Positions 22,101-29,099 are shown, numbered from the stretch's first letter. The stretch: 64,000 nt of DNA from Hippasteria phrygiana (GCA_037893225.1 JAZGUH010000199.1:1984001-2048000); one strand, 5' to 3'. The notes: generated by a model not told the origin, from the letters alone. Made by a program: numbers and translations.

Positions 22101-24147
22101 ATGAATACCTTTTGAGGGGAAATGTTCGGGTTTTTTAATGGGTTGGCTACTAATTAAAATAATGTTCATCATACCAGTACTTACTTATAATAACACAACT
22201 GAGCCCGCATCTGCCGTCACACACACACTGCTCAACGCCATCACAGTCGGCGTTGTTTTGGCAGACCGCTTTACAGACGTGACGCAGTGAGTAGTACTGA
22301 TCTCGTTCTGGGCATTCTACAAAAAACGACCAAACAGCGATGACTAAATGGACATAGTTGCGGGTGTTGAACAATGACAATATTTTTCAAGTTTCAATTT
22401 TGGTTAATTTCATTTTCAAACCTCACAAAAAATCCAACCGTGAAGGGAACAAACCACAAGGGAAACGGACTAGCGCCCCCCCCCCCCCCCAACAAAAGCA
22501 CTGGCTATTTGGGAGACGACCAACATAGGGCAATATAGCTCAGTTAGTAGAGCACCGATACGGTATTCCGGAGGTCGCAGGTTCAAATTCCGCTCCTGCC
22601 AGTTTTCTTTGTTCACTTTGAAAAGTAAAAGAAATGCAATGATTTTGTCTTCAGTGAGAGTCATCTGAAATGGGACATGTAACGATGCCCCTAACAGTGG
22701 GGTTAAATAATAGCAGAGTGGAAATCAATACAATTTTTTGAATCAAGCTTGAGGAATTTGGAATGGACAAACACAAATTAATAAGGATGTATACAATCCT
22801 TTGAAAACATTAAGCAAAAGTGTTTACACAAGGTATTTCTGACTCTACTATTGGAAAGCACCGAAAGTTTCTTCGAAACTAAGCAAACAGGAAAGACACG
22901 GGACTCGACACGTACCGGTACAAAAGCAAAAGTGTTTACACAAGGTACTTCTGACTCTACTATTGGAAAGCACCGAAAGTTTCTTCGGAACAAAGCAAAT
23001 AGGAAAGACACGGGACTCGACACGTACCGGTACAATAACACTGGACAACAATTTCTTGCTTTGTTTAGACTAGAAAAGAGCTGATTATAATGAAATGGTC
23101 GATGAAAGAGTACCGGTAATGAAAAGGTTGGTGATTATTAAAGTAAGAGGTCACTGGAAGCAACAAATAATCCGCAATATAATAAAACCCGGAGTCGTAT
23201 TCTAATTAATACCCACTTGTGGAAGAGTTAATTTAAGTAAGCGCCGTCCGTGCCACAACAGTTATAAAAATGCTTCTCTAATAAGCTTGCATGCAGAGTC
23301 CGTCAGCACCCTTATGAAAAAGTACTACCGTAGGCCTAATCATTGATATGCACTCTAAAAACTGTGTTTAGCAATTAAACACAATCTTGCTATCAGTTTG
23401 TAAACATGTTTAGAAGCTAAACATTACGTCCAATTCCTAAACATCAATGTTCAATGGCTAAAACACTGTCCGTCAACACTCTAAATACATTAAGTATTTT
23501 AACATAGGGCCTATTTACAAAATGTGAAGATGGAATTATTTTTGCGTCGGGGATGATAATGTAAATTAGAACAGAGATATTTACAAAATGATAGCAAAAA
23601 GTGTTTAGAAAAGTGTTTATAATAATTATTTGCTAAACACAGTTTAGTGCAGTGTGGTCGTTACCACGGTAAATCCATTGTAAAGACCATGTTCAAACCA
23701 TGACCGTGGTATGCGTGGCATGGTATATTAAGCACTTATCCAGAACCACCAAAATGACATCGTCGCGCGCACGCGCCTTGTGTGCCTATTCAATAAGGCC
23801 TTGTGCATATTCAATAAGGCCTAGTGCATTTTCAGTAATACATGACGATGTCATTTTGGTGGTTCTGGATACGTGCTTACCGCATGGCATACCTTGGTAC
23901 TGATGTTACCATGATAAATCCATGGTAATACCGTGGCCAATTTACCATGGATTTTGCACCATTTACCACGGTTTTACTATGGTACTTTTTTCATAAGGGT
24001 GTAGGCAGGGATGAGTACATTTACAAAAGTTAATAATATAGCACCTTCCTCAGCCGAATCCTGGTCACATAACACCGTCCCCCAACAATGCAGTAAAACG
24101 GACACTGCGAACACCAGTAGAACCGTCCCCGAAAAAAATCCTGCCAT
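877..24147 (-). CDS. Secreted WAP/CCP/Ig/Kazal/Kunitz multidomain protein, WFIKKN-like ends (23 exons, 3' end not reached)
   Basis: This is an extracellular mosaic protein of at least 1288 residues. Rough residue positions are signal peptide 1-26, WAP 36-77, CCP1-6 at 79-452, Ig1 453-555, CCP7-8 556-688, Ig2 689-775, CCP9 776-836, Ig3 837-944, CCP10-11 945-1066, follistatin/Kazal 1067-1145, Kunitz1 1146-1206, Kunitz2 1207-1265 and a Cys-rich start of another domain 1266-1288. Every exon has GT/AG borders and the frame is open across all 22 junctions. Module borders are all phase 1; the only other phases are inside Ig2 (phase 0) and Ig3 (phase 2). WAP, Kazal and Kunitz are protease-inhibitor folds, CCPs are typical of complement regulators, and WFIKKN proteins bind TGF-beta family ligands; the role here is unknown. 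The plan WAP...Kazal-(Ig)-Kunitz-Kunitz-(NTR?) resembles WFIKKN with CCP/Ig modules inserted. The last exon or exons lie left of 877 or outside the window. Confidence 0.85.
1190..1423 (+). repeat. Dispersed repeat shared with 61195-61420
   Basis: Shared CTCTTGGAA, CACCCAAGCCCTTCATTGTG, ATATGACAGTGTGTAACA and GGGACAAAAAAGTAGGAAA-like blocks, same orientation. Confidence 0.7.
1462..1638 (-). CDS. Exon 22: Kunitz domain 2
   Basis: FCNDPPGEVGPCNLALPYW, then KLCQPFDYGGCGGSRSNQ, RFEMVNECLRSCY form a canonical Kunitz/BPTI domain with six cysteines and FDYGGCGG. The P1 residue is Asn, not Lys or Arg, so its target is probably not trypsin. Confidence 0.92.
2143..2297. repeat. ATCA/GGATCAAT simple repeat
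   Basis: GGATCAAT units grade into a long AATC run. In the intron between exons 21 and 22. Confidence 0.9.
2326..2508 (-). CDS. Exon 21: divergent Kunitz domain 1
   Basis: Six cysteines fall in Kunitz order: LCFSRPIVMGEDSPPC, 17 residues including KPFYYNPD, C-SAVKSDE-C, 11 residues including GGFQSIAY, C-EGN-C. The residue after the second Cys (P1 position) is Pro and the usual FxYGGC is absent, so inhibition of trypsin-like enzymes is unlikely. A lustrin-type Cys-rich module is a weaker alternative. Confidence 0.65.
2879..3115 (-). CDS. Exon 20: follistatin-type/Kazal domain
   Basis: DPCLDQECPLGWRCTL and GGPACSSC form a follistatin N-terminal hairpin. A Kazal core follows: ADCPPPP, GPVCGTDARDYPSDC, a second Cys in VTACQAG, and FNGPC. 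The VCGTD...Y...C motif is the Kazal hallmark. WFIKKN proteins carry the same composite module after WAP. Confidence 0.85.
3443..3735 (-). mobile_element. tRNA-derived SINE, inverted partial copies
   Basis: It contains the reverse complement of a tRNA-like box B (GGATTCGAACC near 3524) and box A, plus the SINE tail. It is followed head-on by a second SINE tail (3638-3735). With the next entry it forms a head-to-head pair. Confidence 0.75.
3740..3990 (+). mobile_element. tRNA-derived SINE
   Basis: The tRNA-like segment 3894-3967 has box A TAGCTCAGTTGG and box B GGTTCGAATCC, the pol III internal promoter. It is preceded by a conserved GTGATCCCCACAATG leader and followed by CAGTTTCTTTGTTCACTT. 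It is not a functional tRNA: the anticodon-arm pairing and termini are poor. Confidence 0.8.
4469..4660 (-). CDS. Exon 19: CCP domain 11
   Basis: VYCPALNLSSGGTISPG, VIVSCPDNMVLSG, VDCMGDGAWSQP and PPTCA give the four CCP cysteines. Phase 1 at both ends. This is the last CCP before the inhibitor block. Confidence 0.9.
4697..4940 (+). repeat. Dispersed ~230-bp repeat, copy 1 of 4
   Basis: Shared blocks GGGCTACAAC, TTACGGTTTTCCTGGGTCC and ATTATCCCAATTTTCAGACC. Others at 56322-56545 (+), 56795-57015 (-) and 60097-60330 (+). They sit in introns of both genes. Confidence 0.7.
5181..5354 (-). CDS. Exon 18: CCP domain 10
   Basis: PCETPAPISNGSFVLSR, AAYVCAELYELDG, RQCQANGEWSGQ and PTCIG form a textbook sushi module. 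Donor GTGAGT. The exon was found only by splice-site and cysteine reading. Confidence 0.9.
5867..6015 (-). CDS. Exon 17: Ig domain 3, second half
   Basis: LVLVNVTLDFAGQYVC is the D-x-A-G-x-Y-x-C end of an Ig fold, followed by SVTLLVI. It enters in phase 2 and leaves in phase 1, restoring the phase used between modules. Confidence 0.88.
6388..6562 (-). CDS. Exon 16: Ig domain 3, first half
   Basis: VELTVYKNGKALQDGSE, then VFLDCLDVSRHG and GILGWSRL supply the first Cys and Trp. It leaves in phase 2 (TG|GTAGGC), and the next exon completes a Trp codon. Confidence 0.8.
7468..7650 (-). CDS. Exon 15: CCP domain 9
   Basis: VRCRDPPAILNGNIDPS, VISFDCDDGFVLHG, TRCSPDGWSNAF and PECVQ match a CCP. Donor G|GTGCAA, phase 1 at both ends. 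Confidence 0.88.
7738..7972 (+). mobile_element. tRNA-derived SINE, diverged
   Basis: Same leader (GATCCCCACAATG), box A TATCTCAGTTGG, weak box B GATTCAAATCC and TTTCTTTGTTCGCTTT tail. It lies in the intron between exons 14 and 15 of the minus-strand gene. Confidence 0.75.
8328..8466 (-). CDS. Exon 14: Ig domain 2, second half
   Basis: AVLLLAKVSAEVSGMYLC provides the second Ig cysteine in an S-G-x-Y-x-C context, then a G strand INLNIM. It enters in phase 0 and leaves in phase 1. Confidence 0.85.
8615..8720. repeat. G-rich repeat, quadruplex-prone
   Basis: About four units of T-run plus G-run around GGGGTGGGGCTTATT, ending in an 18-base G run. In the intron between Ig2 halves. Confidence 0.85.
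9903..10024 (-). CDS. Exon 13: Ig domain 2, first half
   Basis: VFDGDALEVNCNQQG and ELQPRWFRIIKDHE give the first Cys and core Trp. The exon enters in phase 1 and leaves in phase 0; exon 14 enters in phase 0, which supports the pair. Confidence 0.8.
10127..10240. repeat. AACCCAAA / poly-A low-complexity tract
   Basis: ACCCAAAACCCAAAACCCAA followed by A runs. It lies just upstream of Ig2 exon 13. Confidence 0.85.
10330..10779. mobile_element. Non-autonomous element with ACCGGAAAAC subrepeats
   Basis: Ends GGTGATACTTTATACC and GGTATATAGTGTCACC are inverted. The interior next to both ends is built of tandem CTACCGGAAACCACTGGAAA-type repeats in opposite directions. Confidence 0.7.
10812..11018 (-). 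CDS. Exon 12: CCP domain 8
   Basis: NCLDAFLPDPAHGYS, SFQCMVGYRMLHNG, LVLTCRNGAWDGS and PSCVQ give the CCP signature. Phase 1 at both ends. The acceptor is CTCCAG and the donor GTAAGG. Confidence 0.9.
11677..11868 (-). CDS. Exon 11: CCP domain 7
   Basis: TCKDPGYQEGRSTNRDTT, VKFTCDTGYEMSG, IGCDIDGNWNHD and PDCVK form a complete CCP of 64 codons, phase 1 at both ends. Confidence 0.9.
12774..12887 (-). CDS. Exon 10: Ig domain 1, second half
   Basis: RLRLNDIAQSDAGLYKCIAG is the Ig hallmark D-x-G-x-Y-x-C motif, followed by a G strand ending in VQIQVI. Donor A|GTGAGT, phase 1. Confidence 0.9.
13073..13228. repeat. 12-bp minisatellite CGCTCTTGCCCC, about 13 units
   Basis: Perfect tandem CGCTCTTGCCCC units sit inside a wider pyrimidine-rich tract (12960-13480, CGTCTCGCTCTCG). 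It lies inside the intron that splits Ig1. Long open frames here are repeat artefacts. Confidence 0.92.
13609..13803 (-). CDS. Exon 9: Ig domain 1, first half
   Basis: ALVMLDCRVATSLGDPVWER holds the B-strand Cys and core Trp of an Ig fold. It splices in phase 1 to exon 10, which carries the second Cys. The intron between them holds a long CT-rich repeat. Confidence 0.8.
14332..14762. mobile_element. 431-bp non-autonomous DNA transposon
   Basis: Inverted ends GTGACCCGCTCTGCAAAAAG and CTTTTTGCAGAGCGGGTCAC are about 30 bases long. There is no coding content. It lies in the intron between exons 8 and 9. Confidence 0.8.
14906..15100 (-). CDS. Exon 8: CCP domain 6
   Basis: EICSVLQSRIAGGGSFSV, IYFCEEFHRMLGTSN, FFCKNGDWSSDQ and PRCEVD supply the cysteines and Trp of a CCP. 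Phase 1 at both ends; the single trailing T joins Ig1 as Tyr. Confidence 0.9.
16054..16239 (-). CDS. Exon 7: CCP domain 5
   Basis: VATCTRPSILTSG, ITYRCLKRRELLHG, RQCDEGGWWTGG and PSCHG match the CCP pattern. It is only about 110 bases downstream of exon 6 on the plus map, the tightest exon pair in the gene. Donor GTAGGC, phase 1. Confidence 0.9.
16354..16530 (-). CDS. Exon 6: CCP domain 4
   Basis: QTCPLPDFEEGTITLSDD, VTFECPEGYDLRG, AECLDGLIWSIP and PICEG give the four cysteines of a CCP. The exon is 177 bases, phase 1 at both ends, with donor GTAGGC. Confidence 0.9.
17152..17325 (-). CDS. Exon 5: CCP domain 3
   Basis: It reads KMKCGSPGSPSNGFLTS, then TYQCLASFLLNG, RTCLFDGNWDNG and VPTCE: a classic sushi module with all four cysteines and the Trp. 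Phase 1 at both ends. A broken partial copy lies at 32749-32821. Confidence 0.9.
17990..18172 (-). CDS. Exon 4: CCP domain 2
   Basis: CCP cysteines appear in DCTSEPEALMNGKVV, ANYECLDVFAVIG, SIHCIPRVGWEP and IECV. The acceptor after AACTAG gives the in-frame start PDVQADC; a second AG 11 bases downstream would bring a stop and is rejected. No counterpart was found in copy B. Confidence 0.85.
18587..18740. mobile_element. MITE, TAGAGTACCGAAGTGATGAC family
   Basis: Inverted ends TAGAGCACCGAAGTGATGAC and CAGACTTTGGTACTCTA. It lies in the intron between exons 3 and 4 of the minus-strand gene. Confidence 0.75.
20340..20520. repeat. Dispersed GACGTTTCGAACTTAAG repeat (copy A)
   Basis: AATTAAACTGCTGCAAACTG at the left, then GCTGACC..TTTCGAACTTAAG and CTTAAGTTCGAAACGTTAGG. 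Relatives lie at 33855-34015 (copy B), 9068-9185 and 6880-6905. Confidence 0.65.
20530..20705. repeat. Dispersed repeat GCCTTTGGCACTAAGCGTTC (copy A)
   Basis: Matches 34125-34300 in copy B, and in reverse 43330-43490 and loosely 45400-45600, through TTGAAAATRCGCC and GACGAAAATAATTTCGGGGA blocks. Confidence 0.6.
21435..21641 (-). CDS. Exon 3: CCP/sushi domain 1 (copy A)
   Basis: The four CCP cysteines lie in SCQLPLDSPSNG, VHFSCSLDYELIGYEES, TCMSNGQWENG and PHCLS, with the conserved Trp before the last Cys. Phase 1 at both ends. It differs from the copy at 35080-35286 by two bases, both synonymous. Confidence 0.9.
21772..22070. repeat. Nested palindromes
   Basis: A perfect hairpin (GCCAGAGCAGATCACATAGG and complement) sits inside a larger foldback whose arms contain GATACCAAAACCCCAAT and ATTGGGGTTTTGGTATC. 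Copy B (35405-35670) lacks the first arm of the inner hairpin. Confidence 0.8.
22185..22316 (-). CDS. Exon 2: WAP four-disulfide core domain (copy A)
   Basis: It begins ECPERDQYYSLRHVC and contains eight cysteines in WAP spacing: C, 12 residues, C-KAV-C, five residues, C, then CVC, DGR, C-GLS-C. The usual adjacent CC pair is replaced by CVC. The exon is phase 1 at both ends, with acceptor TTTTTGTAG and donor GTAAGT. WAP domains are usually serine-protease inhibitors or antibacterial. Confidence 0.75.
   Translation of the reverse strand, partial: NAQNEISTTHCVTSVKRSAKTTPTVMALSSVCVTADAGSVVLL
22460..22626 (+). mobile_element. tRNA-derived SINE fragment (copy A)
   Basis: TAGCTCAGTTAGTAGAGC and GGTTCAAATTCC boxes with the TTTCTTTGTTCACTTT tail. 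The same insertion is present in copy B, so it predates the duplication. Confidence 0.75.
22811..23035. repeat. Two-unit ~113-bp tandem repeat (copy A only)
   Basis: AAGCAAAAGTGTTTACACAA to GACACGTACCGGTACAA, twice, almost identical. Copy B keeps only the first 45 or so bases. Confidence 0.85.
23727..23881. mobile_element. Palindromic MITE, same family, 9-bp target duplication
   Basis: Arms share AACCACCAAAATGACATCGT with 25127-25251. It is flanked by GCATGGTAT and GCATGGCAT. Absent at the matching place in copy B. Confidence 0.8.
24045..24147 (-). CDS. Exon 1: signal peptide (copy A)
   Basis: It starts at MAGFFSGTVLLVFAVSVLL, followed by HCWGTVLCDQDSAEE: a hydrophobic core, then a polar tail, typical of a secretory signal with cleavage near VLC/DQ. 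The donor is G|GTGCTA in phase 1, which joins the WAP exon as Glu. The paralogous exon at 37548-37650 differs by F4P. Confidence 0.8.
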
Positions 24148-25126
24148 GTTCCCCAAGACCAACCAGCCTTTGCAGTCATGTATGCAGAAGTTACATTCTT
24201 TTCCCCGTACTTTTCATTTTTATTCAGAAATGTCTTATTGATAGGTGATTGATAAAGGAATGTGGTTGTCACACCATTTGTATTATGAATAAAAACCAAA
24301 CCGGGCGTGTTTTTGTTTGGGACGCCGTCCGGTATTTATTTCAGGGATAATACAGAAAAATATGCAACACAACTGGAGGAATGTTTTGTTGACGAAAGAA
24401 ACTTGAATTATTTGCAACAAAACGTGGGAATCCGAACCATTGACCGACAGATTAGGCCTAAATGACAGGGCCGTCCAGTTGAAATCCCACATTACTCTGA
24501 GAACCACTCTATCGAACTTATTTTTACATATGGTTCGAACAACAGTTCAATTTCCCACGATGCAAAGTCTCAATTTTGATACTACAAGCCGGCAGTGATG
24601 CCATTTCTAGTTTCGGCAAACAAACAAAATCAGCATGAATGAATTTGATTTTTTTTTCTCAGGTCAGTTTCTAAGTAAATTGAGGGCGATCTTTGAAACA
24701 TTTAAATTCATGTTCTAATTGAAATTGACACTTTCTTCATAGGTAAATTGGGGGCGCTCTTCTGGCTTCTTTGACTTTGGTGGCGCCATTTCACTGCTAC
24801 TTGATGAGCAACTGAAAATAACTATGCCTATAATCAGATAATGGCGGGAAACTTTCTTGCATTGACGATTATTAGTAACGATTTTTGTTTTTGTTTGGGC
24901 ATGGCCCCTCTCCCCCATCCGTCAGTGGAACAAATTTTGTTTTTTCCGACATGAAAAATACATATAGGCATGAATGTGAAAAGTTAATGTGGCTCTGATT
25001 CAAGTATTTACAATAATTGCATTCAAAACTACAGTTGTTGAATCGCAGACATTCACTCTCTATGCATTCGATTTTCCAGAGGGAGTACGTTTCATTTTTA
25101 CTCAATGCTCACTTGACGTTCGAGAT

Positions 25127-25251
25127 GGTAAGCACTTATAAAGAACCACCAAAATGACATCGTCACGCGCATCGTGCCTATTCAATAAGGCATTGTGCAC
25201 TTTCAGTAATACATGACGATGTCGTTTTGGTTGTTCTGGAACAGTGCCTTC
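25127..25251. mobile_element. Palindromic MITE, 10-bp target duplication
   Basis: Inverted ends GGTAAGCACTT...AGTGCCTTC, with inner arms AACCACCAAAATGACATCGT and its complement, flanked by CGTTCGAGAT on both sides (25117-25126, 25252-25261). Copy B near 38950 has a single GTTCGAGAT, the empty site. The TSD length suggests a Mutator-like family. Confidence 0.85.
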
Positions 25252-25874
25252 CGTTCGAGATAGGCCTACCAGTAATTTCACCGAACTATAGCTGAATAGA
25301 TTACGTGACAGTCTATGGGGAAAATTCCCCCCCCCCCCCCCCCCCCAAAAAAAAAGTCTACTTTCGCCGCTAGCTGTGATGGCAGTTATAACGCACAGCG
25401 GAGCCAAAGGTCAAGTTTTATGTTCTTAAAAACATGATCAGGTTACAGAAAATCATGTCTCAATTCTGCAGAGCCGTGCACACTATAAATATTGCAAAAG
25501 GAATTAAGCATACAATGGATATCCAGTTCAACTTGTTTTCACGCCCATTATGTCTTACAAAACTACAAACATGCTAAATGTTAGGTTTTTTTTATTGAAA
25601 GTGAAAGTAGTGAAAGTAATGCCGTATAGTTCTATAAAACGTACGTATAGTAGAAGGCCTCGATTATATGAAGACCCTGATGAAGACATGTCTGTTCGCC
25701 TATTTATGCTTAGCACATTATTATATCCATTATGATCTATGAAATTGGGCCCTGAACTTAAGAAGCATTTGCTTGAACAAATGAACAGACAGCCAGACAC
25801 ACAGCCTGCCCGACAGCCCGCCCGACAGATACATTGTGCCACAATCAAGTAGAAATCTTCGTAAAGGCCTACGC

Positions 25875-26062
25875 TTAAGGCCAGTTTATACTTCACGCGA
25901 ATGCGAAGCGAATTTGACGTCATGAAACGTTCGCGGCGAAGATTCGCGTATCGCACAAGTTGAAATGTGTTCAACTTTTGCGAATTCGCAGCGCGAATAT
26001 TTGGCGTTGACGTCATAGATTCGCTTCGCATTCGTATTCGCGTGAAGTATGAACCGGCCTTG
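25875..26062. mobile_element. Palindromic MITE (copy A)
   Basis: Arms GGCCAGTTTATACTTCACGC and GAAGTATGAACCGGCC, with GCGAAGCGAATTTGACGTCA inside. The matching element in copy B is 39787-39957, lacking the outer left arm. Confidence 0.75.
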
Positions 26063-26890
26063 GCGTTAAGCACGACTTTCCCGTGAACTTACGCATTCGG
26101 TAGGTTAGCATAAATATTTTTTCTGCTAAATTTTGCAAAGCTTTTCTCCAAACCGTTTAGCAGTTAGCTCTATGAAACTAGGCCATGGTGGCACGGTTTA
26201 CATAAAGTCAAGGATTCGGTGGTCCATGGAGGAAGGATATCCTTCCTCCATACGTGGTCCAAACAGCCAGAGATCTACTCTTGACTTCAGATAAACATGG
26301 TCCCTTGTGCTTTCCGGAAGCGCCTTTCCGCTCGTCCGGTGGACAGTTCCCGCTGGGTTTTTAATAGTGAGAATTTCCCATGAAAAAACCCTTAAAATAG
26401 TATCATCCCCGTTTCGCGGTAAAACCGTGTGGATATATCGTCACCGACACCACGAAGTAACACCCGAGTTGACTTCAGTGCGCCCCACGCAAGCGTATTT
26501 CAGAGAACCGAGTATTTTTTGTTTTCACGAAGTAACACCCAAGTACACCGTCGTTCACTCGGTACATTTTCGCTTCCACTAACTAAACACCCATCTTTAT
26601 TTCGCCAGTTTGAAGGTTTTGTTTCTGTAACCCAACATTCCTGTCAAACCTTTCAAGGCGTTTTTCTCCGAATTGTACAGGGTGTTAAAAAAAGTCCAAA
26701 CATTTAGATCGCTTATATAATTCAGATTAGGCACCACAGTCAAAAATCTGTGGTAGAAATAGAAATTAGGAGCTCAGGCAATTTTATCCATGAGAACTTG
26801 AGCCCCGTTCCAGTGACTGATTATTACGTAACAGGTGCACAGAAAAGACTGTTGATTTTTAGACCATCCAATTCAATACTTACCTCTTAG

Positions 26891-27305
26891 AACCGATGCC
26901 ACTGTTCCCTACGACTTGGAGAACTGCCAAAACGGGGACAGGTTGAATCGTCTATCTTCCCCTGTGCTGAAGGAACTTGTCATTCCTCTGAAAACAGACG
27001 AAGAATGCAGGGACAGTCTCGATGATCATTACAAATGTAACTATGTTTCCTCTTACAAGGCCGATATAGCATTTTGCGCAGGCTATGCCGAAGGGAACTT
27101 AGATTCTTGCAAGGGGGACTCTGGAGGCCCCGTCATGAGGTACATGCCTCTTCCTGATGGAACCGAACGGTGGGTCCAGATCGGTATCGTTAGCTGGGGG
27201 GAGGGGTGCGCCCAAGATGGCCGTTACGGTATTTACACGAGACTTTCCAATTATAAAGACTTGATCAAGAAGCACATTGGCACGGCGGCCTACCTGATAC
27301 GTTAG
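26891..27305 (+). pseudogene. Orphan last exon of a trypsin-like serine protease (probable factor B-like gene remnant)
   Basis: The exon follows acceptor CCTCTTAG and enters with one base completing a codon (two bases on the prior exon). It encodes TDATVPYDLENCQNGDRL, cysteines at KTDEECRD and NYVSS..FCAGY, the catalytic Ser in LDSCKGDSGGPVM, IGIVSWGEGCAQDG and a C-terminal helix YKDLIKKHIG, ending at TAG. Asp six residues before the Ser predicts cleavage after Lys/Arg. No His or Asp catalytic exons are found upstream, where the 5' end of the minus-strand gene lies instead. The exon itself is intact, so a chimeric transcript is possible, but a remnant is more likely. Confidence 0.8.
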
Positions 27306-27986
27306 AGAGTTTCACATACATTGTATCGATGCCCTGCTTTGTGTTGCAAAGTTGGCCATACGAAATTTTGGAGAAAAGGGAAATCATCTTTTCCACATTT
27401 TCATAAAGAAAAAAATGCTATCTGAAACATTTCCACACGCAATAGGGCCTACCAGTGCGTTCAAGTTTTAGAATGCTCCTCTGAGAATCGTGCTATAATC
27501 ATGTTATAATAATTTTACCTTCAGTTAGAGATTTGGAAGCAACAGTCACCGGGAATCTTTAGACTTCTTCTGTTGATTAGAGTCTGAAGGCTGCTTTTTG
27601 ATTTGCTTAATCATCGTCTTTTTGGAAACGCTGAAGTTCTGAAAATGAACAAAACACGAGTTAATAATTGTTTATGACATTTTAGAGTAGTGCATCTCTT
27701 TAACATGAAGCACTTTGATAAATTTACTCTGTACGCTTTGCTACGCTGAACTACGCTTAAAATGGTCCATAATGGTCAGCAAAATATTGCTGGTAACTAT
27801 AGCAGAGATTCGGTTAGCATATTTCATGAGTTTAGCAAGGAATCTGGGCTTATCCACTTGCATACATATAGGATTCTGGGCTTACGGAGTATGTATTTCT
27901 TTGTTAGTTCGGGTAGCAGAATTGCACACAGTTAGCACAGAATCTGGCTGAATACAGATTCGCCAGAGAAATGTTGCTATCATTGA

Positions 27987-28131
27987 GGGCCTGTTTGTTT
28001 CACACGCATCCGGATCGCGATTAGTGATCCAGCCGCTGGTTCGCTCCATCCGTTTATAGGCGGAATCTGGTGTGTGAACCAAAGTACAGATTACTGATCG
28101 CAATCCAAATTCTTGTTAAACAAACAGGCCC
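27987..28131. mobile_element. Palindromic MITE, GGGCCTGTTTGTTTCACAC family, copy 1
   Basis: The ends GGGCCTGTTTGTTTCACAC and AACAAACAGGCCC are inverted; the inner arms carry GATCGCGATTAGTGATC. Other copies are at 40812 and 49078. Confidence 0.8.
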
Positions 28132-29099
28132 TTAGTTTTACGGCCTAGATGTGCATGGATATTTCTACTGTTGCATATAGCTTAAGCAAATTCTACCGAC
28201 TTCTGAAGTTAGCGTAATCTTTCCCTAACCCCCTAGAGTGCATGCAAAATCATATTAAAATGGCTGGATTTAGCAGGGTTAGGGTGTACAGGCCTATGTG
28301 TACATGTACTCTAAAGAAAATCCAGTTTTTAACAGCCCTATAAATCGGACCACTGAATGAAATTTTTTGCTTGCTTAAGGAACTACATGCATTTTCTTAT
28401 GACATTCCAATGTACATTCATGCAGGAAGGTCTGTGAGCTAATAACCAGGTTTGAATGGGTTTTTGCTGTACAAACGTAAGCTCAGTGGACAAATGGCTC
28501 AGAATTTTGGGTGTAAAAAAGTACAGATTTTGTTCACTCTTGTGACCATGAAATGTGTACAAAACCATCACGTGTGGATCGCCTTGGAGTAATCATACAT
28601 GTATCATATGGGGCGGGTAAACCACATGGAGACACGTCATGCACGCTTGACTGATTTACTTGAATAAACACTTCATTAGCATCACTACACTATGCGGTCC
28701 ATGACGACATGTGAAAGAGGTCTACATACTGTAACTTTAAGCATAGTTTGGAAAGGTCATTCAACCTTTACAACAAATTTGTAAATATAAAATTAACAAG
28801 AAGCAAAAAAGGGGGAATCATTACCATCGTAAAGAAAATATACCTTTTGTCTGTGCATGGCATCTTTTTTAGTATTGTGCATTCAGATATATATATGTAG
28901 TACTTTAAAAAATCTACTTATGCCTGCATGTTAATAAAGACAACAAAATCTGGCTCATGAGGCCTAACACTGCTTGGAGAAAAGCTGTTTATTTGTTGGT
29001 AACTTTCTCATACATGTATACATGTAGTATGCTTCATCACCCCATTATCAATATTGTGGTACATGATAGTATACAAGTAAGTATAGTGAATGTTTATGA

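Larger units (their letters stand above)
19813..26435. repeat. Segmental duplication, copy A
   Basis: It aligns with 33336-40282. Shared landmarks run from GATGTTTTCGTCAGATAA at the left to GCGGTAAAACCGTGTGGATA at the right. It carries two palindromic insertions and a 110-base tandem repeat absent from copy B. Confidence 0.9.

Noticed and set aside
23655..24005. Regulatory palindrome (ACCATGGTA) cluster upstream of the signal exon
   Set aside because: The motif is downstream of the start within intron 1, is repetitive and low in complexity, and is shared by both copies; I cannot support a specific regulator.
26307..26707. Plus-strand frames just before the orphan protease exon
   Set aside because: I looked here for the missing His/Asp catalytic exons; there is no AAHC or DIAL-type motif, and part of the stretch belongs to the duplicated block.
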